This document shows, in pieces, positions 49,732-60,677 of a stretch of DNA of 64,000 bases (the stretch's first letter is position 1; each line of letters begins with the position of its first letter). The translations under genes and the position numbers were made by a program. Source of the stretch: Nectonema munidae (lineage: Eukaryota; Nematomorpha; Nectonematoida; Nectonematidae); assembly GCA_030549495.1 (NCBI GenBank), contig JAUIRK010000176.1, positions 62,001 through 126,000 of the forward strand. Direction: 5' to 3'. The notes beneath the pieces are model-generated. The model searched no databases and was not told where the DNA came from. It saw only the letters and a list, made by a program, of their open reading frames with translations.

Positions 49732-50668
49732 CAGTAAAACTTTTCTAATTCCGGCCATCAGTGGCACAAAGAAAAACGACCGGTTTGGTGAAAATATTGT
49801 TCAAAATTACTCTACCTGTCATCATTTGTTTTATCATTTTTTATCACTGATTCCCAAACTCATAAGATTAATTCTCTTAAAACGATTTAATCCATTCCCC
49901 TCCACCCCTCACACTTTTAAAATTTAAAATTTGCTTGCTATAATATCATTTTTTATTTATAAATGTAAAATGGGAAGAATAAATTTATTATTTGGGGGAG
50001 CTATTAATGTTTTAAAAACATGTATACTTGTTTGTTTTTTTTTAAACTTTTTTTGAACAATCAGTTCTTCCAATGACACTGACAATAATAACTTTGTGAA
50101 TTTTTTGAATTCTTCAAGAGTTTCTTCAAGCGAGAAAAAACTTTGTTTTATCTGTCTGATCGCTGGTCGCCTCATCACTTTCAAGATCTGGTTCGAAATG
50201 GCTAGTGATGAGATTTTCTTTGAGTTCTTGGAGTCATCTTGAGTAGGCAATTTATCTTTAAAGTTTGCATCAACATTGCTTATTTTCCACTGATCAGCCA
50301 GTTGATTAAGTTGAAGATCATTGTTGTCGTCATTATCTTTTTCTAAATTATTCAAGTTCATGGGTGAAAATCCAACTAAAGTAAATAAATTTCAATAGTA
50401 GTTTCTCCACTGGGTTCCTAGATCAGTCAATTAATTCGAGAAGAGTGATCTGTCAACAAAGTTCTGCAGTTGAATTTGCATTGTTGACTTTAGTAAGAAG
50501 CGAAGTAATCATTAGTTTTCGATAACTTTAAATGCTCTGGTGATTCCGTGATCAAATTTCTGAAGTAGAGAGTTAGTGTTTGGTGGTAGGGATTTAAGTG
50601 TATTTTTGCTGAATCGAACATCTTTTGTGCGGGATGAAGCGTTATCAAGGAACATTAGAATATTAGAG
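49732..50668 (-). pseudogene. Tigger-type transposon remnant, C-terminal half of transposase
   Basis: A pogo/Tigger end (TA then CAGTAAAACTTTTCTAATTC) starts at 49732. Minus-strand translation from about 50660 gives NILMFLDNASSRTKDVRFSK, then LPPNTNSLLQKFDHGITRAF and KVIEN, the second and third acidic positions of the DDE core (LDNA.., LPPNTTSLLQP.DQG). The C-terminal tail (50361-49957) is Asp/Asn-rich with RRPAIRQIKQSFFSLEETLE. The N-terminal half is cut off at 50668, where a small MITE begins. In-frame stops are present. Confidence 0.75.
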
Positions 50669-50839
50669 CGTTTGCCTCCTTACATAAGCAAAATAGCACT
50701 TTTAACTAAAAAAAGGTTATTAATTTAGAATTTTAAAAATTTTAATTTTTCGTTTCAATTTTTTAAGTCATATTGCATCCTTATTTTTATGCACCAATTT
50801 ATAACAAGTAATGTTTGCTTATGTAGGGAGGCAAATGCG
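50669..50839. mobile_element. MITE of 171 bp with 24-26-bp inverted repeats
   Basis: CGTTTGCCTCCTTACATAAG at the left and its near-exact reverse complement CTTATGTAGGGAGGCAAATG ending at the right (two mismatches over 24 bases). AT-rich interior, no coding. It lies exactly between the Tigger remnant and a LINE fragment. Confidence 0.8.
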
Positions 50840-50859
50840 ATTTTTCTAAAATTAATATT

Positions 50860-51820
50860 ATGTAATTGATTTGTAAAAATATTATGAATAAAAGTTTTAG
50901 ATTTGGATAATCAAGTTGGCTTCAAGAAAGTTTGAAGTAATCCATTTTAAACAGAGAAGGTTAAAAGATTGTTTATTTGTGTGAATGTTCAAAATATTTA
51001 TATTAAAGTCTCCAGCGATAAAAAATTTTCATTTTTAACCAGTTTTAATTAAGCTTAAAGGGATAAAAGAAATTGAGGAATCAAAGTATTAGGTGGACAA
51101 TAAACAGCCAATACAGAAACATTTACTCTACACCCTGTAAATTTAGCGAAAAGAAAATCAGTAGACAATTCAGTGTATTCTGTTTCATTACAAATTCACA
51201 TAATCAAGATTATTTTTCTTTATTGTACACTTTAAATCAAAAGCATTATTTGCTATCATTAATATTTTTTGACTCACAATTACAACATTTTAAAATTTCT
51301 TTATTTTCGGAAACATCACATAAATTAGATTTATGGTTACCACTACAAAATTTACAAACCGGTAAAGTAATATTCTTACAAGATGAAGAGTGTCCAAACT
51401 TACAACATATTTTACATTGTTTGCATGAATAAAAATCAAAAACATTATTGCATTTCTTTTTTTATTTATAAGATTTCTTTTTATTAATATGATTAGAGAT
51501 ATTGTAGAGTCAAGGAAATAAAATTTAAGAGTATTCTTAGTAGTTATTATATTATTAACTCGTACATCAAACAATATATCACTAAAATAATTCTTAAAAG
51601 AAGTAAGCTCATTAGGATCATCAAATTTGATTTTAAGAAAATCAGGAGATTTTTTAACAGCCTTGGTCTTAAATTAACCAAGCCATTAATACCAGATAAG
51701 TTTCTTATTTCTAACCGATTAAGAGTGTGCATAATATATTTTATTTCTGATTTAATTTTTTCAATATTATTATTTAGAATTAATACATTAGCTTGAACCA
51801 TACTCATCAAATATTCTAGA
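50860..51820 (-). pseudogene. LINE fragment: ORF1 zinc knuckles and start of the endonuclease
   Basis: Minus-strand reading at 51432-51250 gives CKQCKICCKFGHSSSCKN, VCKFCSGNHKSNLC and KCCNCESK, three C-rich knuckles typical of ORF1 in Jockey/I-type LINEs. Downstream, VNVSVLAVYCPPNT (about 51120-51080) and KFFIAGDFNINILNIHTN (about 51030-50970) are the apurinic endonuclease blocks of ORF2. The more upstream ORF (51810-51547) contains PDFLKIKFDDPNELTSFKNY-type text in a second frame and would be the ORF1 RNA-binding part. Broken by stops and frame changes, and missing all of the reverse transcriptase. Confidence 0.68.
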
Positions 51821-51828
51821 ATCTAGAT

Positions 51829-52353
51829 CAGCGTTTCCCAAAGTGGGCGCCAGACCCCCAATGGGCGTTGAAAGCTTTTAAGGGGGCGGTGAAATAATTT
51901 TGGGCACTTGGAGGGCGTTAAAAAATTAGTTAATCAAATATCTTCAATAGTATAGTTGAAGCCTCTCTTCAAACAATCATATCAAACCTTTTGGATTCAA
52001 CCTTGCATTCCTGTAAATTTCGGGAATTTATGGGAAAAAAATAAGATTTTTTTAATTTCTTTTCCTACTACGTATATGAATGAACGCAGTTTCAGTTATA
52101 ACAAAGCTTCTCAGCAGACAAAGAAATCGTTTGCAAATCGCAAGCAGAGGCGACTTAAGACTCCTTCTCAGAAGCATTGAAACTCATCCATCGCATTCAA
52201 AAAGAATTAAACATATATCTAACATTTTAAATAAATAAAACATTTTTTATGAAAATATTTTTATGTATTTGTGTATAAATTTTTAATAGGGACGTTAGAA
52301 AAGTTTTTGAAACTTTGGTGGGCGTTGGTCTGAAAAAGTTTTGAGAAAAACTG
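51829..52353 (+). mobile_element. hAT element, internally deleted (525 bp), with 8-bp target duplication
   Basis: Ends CAGCGTTTCCCAAAGTGGGC (left) and, read in reverse from the right, CAGTTTTTCTCAAAAC. The target duplication ATCTAGAT is exact on both sides (51821-51828 and 52354-52361). Coding left inside: FLISFPTTYMNERSFS (about 52050-52100) and, in a second frame, LLSRQRNRLQIASRGDLRLL (52110-52165), the C-terminal dimerisation region of ZBED5-like hAT transposases. The remainder of the transposase has been deleted. Confidence 0.88.
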
Positions 52354-52361
52354 ATCTAGAT

Positions 52362-53471
52362 AAACAAAACTTAATATTCTTTTTGTTGAAATTAATTGGT
52401 AAAATTAAGTAAATATGAGGATAAGCTTTAATATATTATTGACCATAATTATATGCATGGTGTGAAGAAAGCAAATATAAATATTTAAAAATAATTTTAA
52501 ATATAAACATTGAAAAAATCAAAAATTATGTGATTTTTAATTTTTTTTTGCTCCAAATTTTAATGTCTTATTTGAGTGTAAGTCATTAAATCCTTAGTCA
52601 CGGATTAGTAAGATTCTCCTCTTGTAACTCTTAATATTTTTTTTACCTCTTCTATTATGTAGGGTTTAACCAGATGTTTTTGATATTTTTCAAATTAGAA
52701 CATTTCTAAGATAAAATATTCGACCCTTCTAAGAGTAGTAAACAGCGAATAATACGTCCGTAAAAAATAAATAAATGGTTGCCCTTATTAAATTTTTTTA
52801 TTTTATGTTATTTGAATATAGAAATATTTATAAGCCCTTGGTTTCAATTTTTTTTAATTGTTAAAGTACAAATTAATTTTGAATATTTTTTTTGTAAAAG
52901 GTAAATTCCTATTCCAATACCAGTATGTAAAATATTTTTAGCTATCTAACAATTAAAACATTTATACCACTACCATACCTAGCACACATGTCATCTGGAT
53001 CCAGTCCCATTGCTAGACTCTAACTACGCCAAGGGGGTAAAACTGATATTAATGCCGCCGAGACTAGCGTACGGATTTATTAATCGTAGAACGTTTATAT
53101 CGGTAATTGACACGTTTAAGAATTTTAAAAATTTTAGCAACCAATTACATTGTTTTAATATCTTTATATTAACTTATTTTTAATGTTTTACCAAAACTAA
53201 ATAAATATGAAAATTTTTAGCAAAAATAAATCGTTTTATATTTTTAACGTCTGAACCCTTGAATTAATGCATAATAATCCATTAAAAATAGAAAGAGTAA
53301 AAAACTTAAGATTTATTCTATCAAAAACATTTTCTTTGAACAATAATAAAGTAATGTATTTTCGAAGGGAAAATTAAAAAATCCTGTAACTATATAAAAG
53401 AACATATTATTCTGCAAGGGTATCTAAAAAGCCACAGGGCTGCTAGTATAGGGAGTGTGGGGGATAGGGTC
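52362..53471. other. No gene recognised
   Basis: AT-rich. A GC-richer stretch at 52970-53095 has no recognisable motif or ORF. Confidence 0.4.
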
Positions 53472-53479
53472 GATTTTTT

Positions 53480-54045
53480 GGTACTTTCCTGTTATCGCCC
53501 CACCACCCCAAAATGTTATAAAACATGTATTAAAGTACACAAATGTATTAAAAAAACAAGTGAAAAATCTTTTAATCTGTAGGTGGATAAAATTCAACCA
53601 TATCAAAAAGAATCGCATCAAACATATTACCACCATATATAATCGAAGATGAATGACGCCAAAGAAACTCAGCTAAATATCCAGATAGCATCTCTCGATT
53701 AGTTCCACATTGCCTCTTGTTTCTTACCTTTGCAGAACGCCACAAACGCTCAATATGTTGAGTATGGACTCTGTTTGAGATCCACAAAATTGCGGCTGCG
53801 ATTTACTGTCTGATGTCGGTAATTTGGCACCCCTTTAACACCTTCATCATTAATTGTACGATAGGCACGCCACTCATCGGAAAATATAGTCGTTCTGGGA
53901 CGTATGTATTGATTGATTTTTTTCTATGAAAAAGGTTTTGATTAATGATATATAGTAAGTTTAATGTAGGTTAGGTTAAAACAATACAAGAATATTTATC
54001 GTGGTAGAAGAGCGATGGGTGATGGGGCGATAACAAGAAAGTACC
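53480..54045 (-). mobile_element. Merlin (IS1016-like) transposon, short deleted copy
   Basis: Left end GGTACTTTCCTGTTATCGCC and right end, in reverse, GGTACTTTCTTGTTATCGCC: inverted repeats with one mismatch in 20, extending to CCACCC/CATCACCC. Flanking 8-bp duplication GATTTTTT on each side (53472-53479 and 54046-54053). It contains a broken transposase. At 566 bp it is about half the length of complete Merlin elements. Confidence 0.88.
53572..53930 (-). pseudogene. Merlin/ISXO2-like transposase, C-terminal part
   Basis: From 53900 downward: TTIFSDEWRAYRTINDEG and RHQTVNRSRNFVDLK (second acidic residue block), then after a frame change near 53770 VHTQHIERLWRSAKVRNKRQ (HTQ.IE..W...K, the third acidic position in E) and GYLAEFLWR, ending FYPPTD. 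This is the DDE domain of the IS1595/ISXO2 and Merlin family. The N-terminal zinc-ribbon/HTH part is missing. Confidence 0.85.
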
Positions 54046-54053
54046 GATTTTTT

Positions 54054-54579
54054 TTTTATAATTTTCAAAATTTCTAAGAAAATTTTTGTTCAATAAACAT
54101 ATCACTATTATTATTATCTAACATTACATATGATTGCATCATCAATTTCTAGCTCAACAAAGGGTCAAACTCATTCATATATGATAGTGTCAAAGCAAAA
54201 ACAATCTGATAATTCATGTGAGGCAGTAGAAAAAGAGTAGTAAATTTACTAAAATACTGTATTAGTAAAATTATGCATATTACTGGCTGCTACTTTATAT
54301 AGTAGCAGCTACCACAGTACGTTCCTGAATCTTTTATTTCGTCTCTAATCACCCGAATAACGCTTACGGCTAGAACAAATTCTTCATTCATCAGTTATTG
54401 AAACCAATGTTTACAAATGCTCTTTAAGATTTGGATGCTTTAGTACTGAAACAAATGCATGCCTAACAGTTTTATCGAGAGATATGCTATACTTTAACCA
54501 AGTGCAAGTCTTTTACGAAGACTTTAACAACGATCTCTTGTAAATCTTTATAGAAGAGAATGACACACGCAAGGAACGC
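54054..54579. repeat. Dispersed repeat (partner of 34980-35100) and a small hairpin
   Basis: 54390-54555 matches the segment next to copy 3 in order and spacing. A 9-bp perfect stem, GCTGCTACT with AGTAGCAGC around TTATAT, lies at 54286-54309. No ORF. Confidence 0.5.
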
Positions 54580-55041
54580 CACATATTTGGAAAACGTCAC
54601 GAGTTATCCCTATTCCAAAACCAGGCAAAGACAAAAACATAAGCTCACATCGTCCTATTTCTCTGCTTTCTCCAATCATGAAATTATTAGAAAAAGTTAT
54701 CCTCAAAAACATACAAAAGGACATTCCACAAATCGAAGATCAAAATGGTTTCATAAAATGTCATTCAACTACCACAGCTAACTACCCAACGGATTTAACA
54801 CCAAAAAACCTTCTTACCGCACAATTACAACAACACTTAACATTAACCTTCTCATTCATTGTTAAAAACACTACCATTAATGCTCAATACATTAAGTTTT
54901 TAGAAACTACTTACGAGGAAGAATCTCGTACATAGAGTACCAAAACATCAAATCCCACATAAGACACCCACATTCAGGCGCTCCACAAGGTAGTTCACTT
55001 TCTCCTATCCTCTTCAACATTTACATGTCAGACGTACCAAC

Positions 55042-56466
55042 CAGGGCCCGCGCTAACCAAAATTTTGAGGGGGGGGGGCTCAAACTTTCTAGTGTGTTGA
55101 ATATACACTTAAAGTTTTTTCAAAAAAAGCTTTTATCAATGTGACAAAAAATAGATATAGAAAATCATTTGAAAACTATCTTTGAGAAACAAAAATAGAA
55201 GAATCATTTTATTAAAAAATTGTGAATAAGTTAATATTCCATGTTCAAACAGTTAACGTTAGTCTTCTTGGTTTTTTTGTTAAAATTCTTTAGGAAATCA
55301 TCAAATGTAACTTTCTTGGTGAGTTTTTTCCCTTGAGAAAAAATTATCAAGTTTTCTTTTCTTTCACTCAGCATCGACTGTCGTGAAGAAGTGAAAACTC
55401 TTTTAAGTGTTGAAAAACTTCTTTCACACGAAGCTGTGCTGATGCCTATTGTTAAAGCAGCTTAAAAAATATACTGTAAAGTAAATAATATTTTAGTAAA
55501 AATATCATAATTACCAATATACAAAGAAAAGATCTCATTACAGGCGGACTTGATTGGATATAATTCCTTTAAAATATCAGAAATTTCTATTCCTTGTGGT
55601 AAGTTCTTTCCCTCCAAAAAGGTTTTGATAACCTAGTTATGTCAAATATTAAAAACGATTATTATAGAAAACGTATTATTCAAATGATAGATTACTAGGC
55701 ACTGAGAAGATAAAATATTTTCGCCAGTCTTTATTTCAAGAAGAGTGCATAGTATAGAAACTTTTCCTTTTAGACGACATTATAAACTATAAAATAACAC
55801 TTGGATTAGATTGGATTGGATTGGAATATCTAAGCACTTGCCAATTTTGTTGATATGCTTGCTTGATTGCTGGATTATTGGTTAGGAAATTGTGCTTTGA
55901 TTGTGGAGGATTTCTAAATTACTAAAGGGGATGGAAGAGAAAGAGTATCTGAGAAAGTAAATATGATAGAATAAAAGTAGTGATGTTAATCTTTGTGGGT
56001 GAGTGGGAGTAAATTAGGGTTTGATTAGGTTTTGTGTGAGGCTGTTGTTGTAGATGAAAAAAAAATGCAAAAAATCAGAGTAAAAAAACGCCTGTATTGG
56101 AAGGAGTTAGGAAATAAGATAAGAGGATCTGAGGAAGAGCAGTGTGGGATTAATTGAGGAAAACTTGATCGAAAAGGAATTGAAAGAAAAAGGAAAAGGA
56201 AGCCATTTTAGGAAGGACTAAGCTTTAATTAAATAACACTTGGATTGGATTGGATTGGAATATCTAAGCACTTGCCAACTTTGTTGATATGCTTGCTTGA
56301 TTGCTGGATGTTTATATTAAAAACAATGGAACAAAATTGTCTATTTTACAGTGACTTGAGATTGATAAGAGGGGGGGGGGGCTCACGTTTAAGGAGAGGT
56401 GGGGGCTTACTTTACGAGAGGGGAGGGTGCTCAAGCCCCCAAATTTAATAGGACGCGCGGGCCCTG
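55042..56466 (-). mobile_element. hAT transposon (1425 bp) inserted in the LINE
   Basis: Ends CAGGGCCCGCGCTAACC (left) and, in reverse from the right, CAGGGCCCGCGCGTCC. Exact 8-bp target duplication GTACCAAC at 55034-55041 and 56467-56474. Runs of G/C lie just inside both ends. The minus strand carries a transposase remnant; an ~84-bp direct repeat lies at 55792-55875 and 56231-56309. Confidence 0.92.
55240..55680 (-). pseudogene. hAT transposase C-terminal fragment (ZMYM1-like)
   Basis: From about 55450 downward: IGISTASCERSFSTLKRVFT, RQSMLSERKENLIIFS and TFDDFLKNFNKK, the dimerisation domain (CERSFS.LK) of ZMYM1-type hAT transposases. Upstream, around 55620-55540, LEGKNLPQGIEISDILKELY fits the preceding helices. 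The two parts are separated by intron-like or inserted sequence with stops at about 55460-55530. The rest of the transposase is missing. Confidence 0.8.
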
Positions 56467-57600
56467 GTACCAACACCAGACAACAATCAAATAAGCATAA
56501 TCACATACGCTGATGACATTAGCATAACATCAACACAATCAAGTACCGAATTAGCTCAAGAAAAATTTTATTTAAAGAAGATAAACATATGCCTAAAACA
56601 AAATGATCTAATAATCAACACAGCAAAATCTCAATCAACACTTTTCACTCAAGCAAACACAGAACAAAACTCAATCTTATTATTGACAAAACCTTAATAA
56701 ACACTAACAAAAACCCTAAAATATTAGTATTAATATTCGATCCCAAATTCACATACAACAAACGCGCAAAACACTCATGAAAAAGCAAACAAAACTGTAA
56801 ACATTATTAGAGCATTAACTGGCACACAATGGGGGAAAAACAAAGAAATTCTCATCAACACCTACAAAACTATTACACGACCCATACTAGAATATGGATC
56901 CACAATATGGGGATCTGTTATATCTCACACTAACTTGAAAAAGTTACAAACAATTCAAAATAAAACACTGCGTTTAGCAACAGGTAACACCGTGGACACT
57001 AACACACATCTTCACACAGAAACATCCATACTTCCTCTTAAAGAACACATTAATTTACACGTGTCTAACTTGAGAGCCAAAGCAGCACAAAAACATCACC
57101 CATTAAACAAGTTCTGCCGCGCTCAAAAACCACACAGGCACATGAAAAATACTATATTTCAAGACAACGAACTTATCTTTTATGACACATGTCAAAACAA
57201 AGAAGACAATCAAAATCAAACATGCGTCAACAAAGCAATACACACACAAGCGGTAACCGACTATCTCTCCACCTCAAACATAACATGCTCATAAATATTC
57301 CTCCACCAAAAATCGACACATATGAAAAAACATTATCAATTAAATTAAGACATACACTTGCTCAACTTAGAGCCAACAAGTCACCATTGTTCCGTGAATA
57401 TCTTCACAAGATAAATCCAAAAACACATACAAATCCACTCTGTCCAGTTTGCAATCAACACCCACACAACACTCATCGTTTATTTAACTGCCCACATATT
57501 TTCACGACACTCAAACCCATTCACTTATGGTCAAAGCCATGCACAATAGTTAACCTACTTACTTTGTGGGGAAACCGTTTAGCAGAAGCTTGGAACTAAC

Positions 57601-58569
57601 TCATTTACACGTATTATATATATCATATTATTATTATAAATAGATATATATTATTTCTAGCCATATGTAGAAGCCTTCAAAAAGCCAGAAGTACCGTATG
57701 GTGGATTTTTGCGGGTTGGCTGAAATTACACTGATTTATCGCTGCTGCAGCGAGAGTGTAACAAAATTCCACACTTTTCCCTGAGAGTATTTGCTTTTAT
57801 GGAAATACTTTCTCAGTTTAAACAATGCCTTGTTTTGAACTGATAGATTATACTCATATAGAGATAGTATAATCTAGGGGCTAGCAACAACAACAACGCC
57901 AATTTTTGCTTGTACCTAAAAAGATATTGGGTTCTATTTTAAAAGTTTGCTATAAAATGGATGCACATACAACAACATATAAACAACAGCATATCCTTGC
58001 TCACAGATTTACTTCGAATATTTTTTAACAGACTCGCCGCAATACTAAATTATTATTTAAACGAGGAACATTGTGAATTTACATATAAAATGAATACGTT
58101 ATAATGTATTACTTTGTGTATTTTCATAGCTTTTCACATTTACTGTATTTGATAACTAAAAAAGATTACATGATAGATCACATAGGCCTCGGTTTTGTAA
58201 TGCTGTGCATCTAAAAATTACCCTTTATTAACGCTTCTCAATATAGATTGCGAATCATTGTAAATAGATGTTACTTGGAGATGATGAAACAATTTAAGCG
58301 TATACTTTCATTACAGTTACGATGTAGTAACCAAGTGTAGTGTCATACAGCCACAAATATTCGGAATCAACGAATTCAAAAAAGCGAACACTACGTTTTT
58401 TATAATACACAAGTCCTGAAAGCTTGGACGCTGTCTGAGTTTATTTTACCTAAATCCATCACAGATGTATATGTATGGAGTTTAACATTGAAAGTGTTGT
58501 TTGTGCTATGTTTGAATCTTTCTATATAGAATTTTACTTTGCTAATTCTTTCAAGAAGTCTGATCATAA
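57601..58569. other. No gene recognised; LINE tail and a small hairpin
   Basis: A TA-rich tail follows the LINE stop. An 11-bp inverted repeat (TAGATTATACT with AGTATAATCTA) lies at 57844-57876. No assignable ORF. Confidence 0.45.
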
Positions 58570-59210
58570 ATGGCATCACGTGAGCTCAAGGCATACCGTA
58601 TCGCAGAGAAACTCAGTGCTGTCGATCGGTTACATTGTGGAGAAGCACAGGCAACGCTATCTAGAGATAAAAATTGAAGAATCAACTCTTCCGGTTTGGC
58701 CTAAGGACAAGTCAAGCTGCGGTTTTCTTGTCAAGAGAACTCTGCGCAAACGTCAACCCACTGCTAATGTTCTCAGCTGGAGAAGGCAATGCTCTGAGCG
58801 GTTAGATCGTAACACCTTATCGGGCCAGACATTACGTGATCAAGGCAAGAACTTGCAGGAAATGATTGGAGCTATTCGCTTCGAATGCAGTAAGGGGTTG
58901 CTGCGAATCTTCATGAGTCGACTTGACACATTTGAAGTCCGTACCAGAGCGAAGCAGCGATCCGAAGATGAAAAGGGCGTGACTGAGTACCTGACGATCC
59001 TGAATAAGATTATCAAAGAGGGAGACTACAAACCAGAACAGGTCTACAACGCAGATTAGACCGGCGTGTACTCAAGATGCTGTCTGACAAAACCTGGCCA
59101 AGAGAGGCGATCAACGAAAGACACTGATGTGCGACAGCACCACGGGCGCACAAGCTACCATCCTTGGTCATTGGTAAGTTTGCAAAGCCAAGGTGCCTTC
59201 ACCAAATTTT
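58570..59210 (+). pseudogene. Tigger (pogo-family) transposase, N-terminal half, frameshifted
   Basis: ATG at 58570 opens MASRELKAYRIAEKLSAVDR and GEAQATLSRDKN, the classical Tigger N-terminal helix-turn-helix. After a frame change the next frame (within 58475-59059) reads EESTLPVWPKDKSSCGFL, a CENP-B-like region with scattered similarity, and EYLTILNKIIKEGDYKPEQV followed by YNAD, the first catalytic Asp of the DDE core. Beyond a stop it continues as TGVYSR, LSDKTW and KPRC-like text to about 59205, then ends. The second and third acidic blocks are missing. The base composition is noticeably more GC-rich than its surroundings, so it is either a younger arrival or transferred. Confidence 0.8.
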
Positions 59211-60677
59211 AAAACTTTTTTTGATTTAGTTATGATTTTTATATCTTGCCCCCATTTGTTACGTTATTGTCATTAAAATATATTTATTTTCATAAGCACA
59301 CACTAATAAAACAATCATTTAAATGTGATCTTTGGGCTATATATGGTTTATTGCAAAAAATTTTATATCAGGAGATAAAGAAGTAAGTTTTAATCTTGAA
59401 TCTACTCGAAGAACAATATCCAAGTTTTTTCTTTTTTTCGGTAAAATTTTAACTACAGAACCAAATCCACATTAAAGCATATATATACATATAATGGAAA
59501 ATGTAAAATATATTTCAGCTCTATTTTGATAGCAATTGTGATTACCTATCCACATTAAAAAATAAAATGTTTTATGCTTTGATTTAGCGAATTCATCATT
59601 GAAAAATTCATACTATTCACTTATTCACTTTGAATATCTTTACCTAGTACATTAAGATTTTCTTCAAATGGTTGAATGAAACATACAGGATAACCAGTTT
59701 AATGTGTGTAAAATTCCTGATGAATCTTGCTAAGGTAAATAATAATAATTACAACTCATCATCAAGTTTAGTAATTTTACCAAGATAATAGAAAGATGAA
59801 AAGATAAACCTAATAATACAAAACCAAAAATTTTGCTTTCGATTTTACAAGACTCATATTGACCAAAGACTATAACTTCGAATATTTTTATATCTAAAAA
59901 TATAAAATAACAAAAAACTAGAAATTTTACTTAAAGTTACTTTTTATGCTTAGTATATTTTCAAGTAAACTTTTGTAAATGTTACTTAAAACATTCGAAA
60001 ATACAATAAAATGTATTTTAGAATGACTGCGGGTAGGTAGCAAATTTTAACATTACAATACAATACAAGGTAAGTCAATCCATGTTCGGTTTCGATGTTT
60101 TCGGTCTCATCAGATGCTATTATCGAATTGAAAGAACGCAACTTTATTCGTATCCTTCTTTTTGAAAACTTGTTTAGGAGTTATCTTTCATGTTGAATTA
60201 TATGTTGCCTTTTTACATATGCCTATCACTGTTCGTGTTGAATTACTATGATACAGTTCACTTACCGCATCTTTGAATTATGTCTTCTTTGAGATATAAT
60301 CATGGCAGATTTTGTAGCTCCATATGTCGACTGCAGTTTTAAACACGCAAGTTGTGCTCTAATTCAAGAAATAAATAAAAGTTTATCATATGATATTACG
60401 AAAGATAGCTTCATAAATTATTTTATTTAAAAAGTTACATGCACATCTATAACGTAAGCAGAATGTTCAATTTTGGTTCACATTTTGTGTTAGATGTATA
60501 AGTCGACAGCCATTTTTGTAAAATTAGGTGCTCAAAGGTCAATTCATATGTACTTGATAATTTATTAGATATATTAATAAAATATTTTTGTTTTTAAGAA
60601 TTAAGCTCTAATTCAAATGCATTACGTTTCCCATTTGTAATTATACAAAATATTAAGAAAAGTCTGCGTTCTTTGCA
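59211..60677. other. No gene recognised; upstream region of the MTA gene
   Basis: AT-rich. The last few hundred bases should hold the MTA promoter and 5' UTR, but no TATA box or initiator can be singled out in this composition. Confidence 0.4.

Larger units (their letters stand above)
54580..57600 (+). mobile_element. LINE (Jockey/CR1-like), 5'-truncated, split by a hAT
   Basis: Reverse transcriptase begins at about 54604 with VIPIPKPGKDKNISSHRPIS and LLSPIMKLLEKVIL. The block SGAPQGSSLSPILFNIYMSD ends at 55033, where a hAT element sits; RT resumes after it at about 56475 with ITYADDISITSTQSS (YADD catalytic box). Then LINTYKTITRPILEYGSTIW (56865-56920), LKKLQTIQNKTLRLATGN, and near the C-terminus CPVCNQHPHNTHRLFNCPH (57440-57500), a CCHC-type motif, ending WGNRLAEAWN at 57598. 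ORF1 and the endonuclease are missing, as expected of 5' truncation. Several frame changes. Confidence 0.85.

Noticed and set aside
51073-51432. 119-codon plus-strand ORF
   Set aside because: It is the reverse strand of LINE zinc knuckles and endonuclease; its own translation has no motif.
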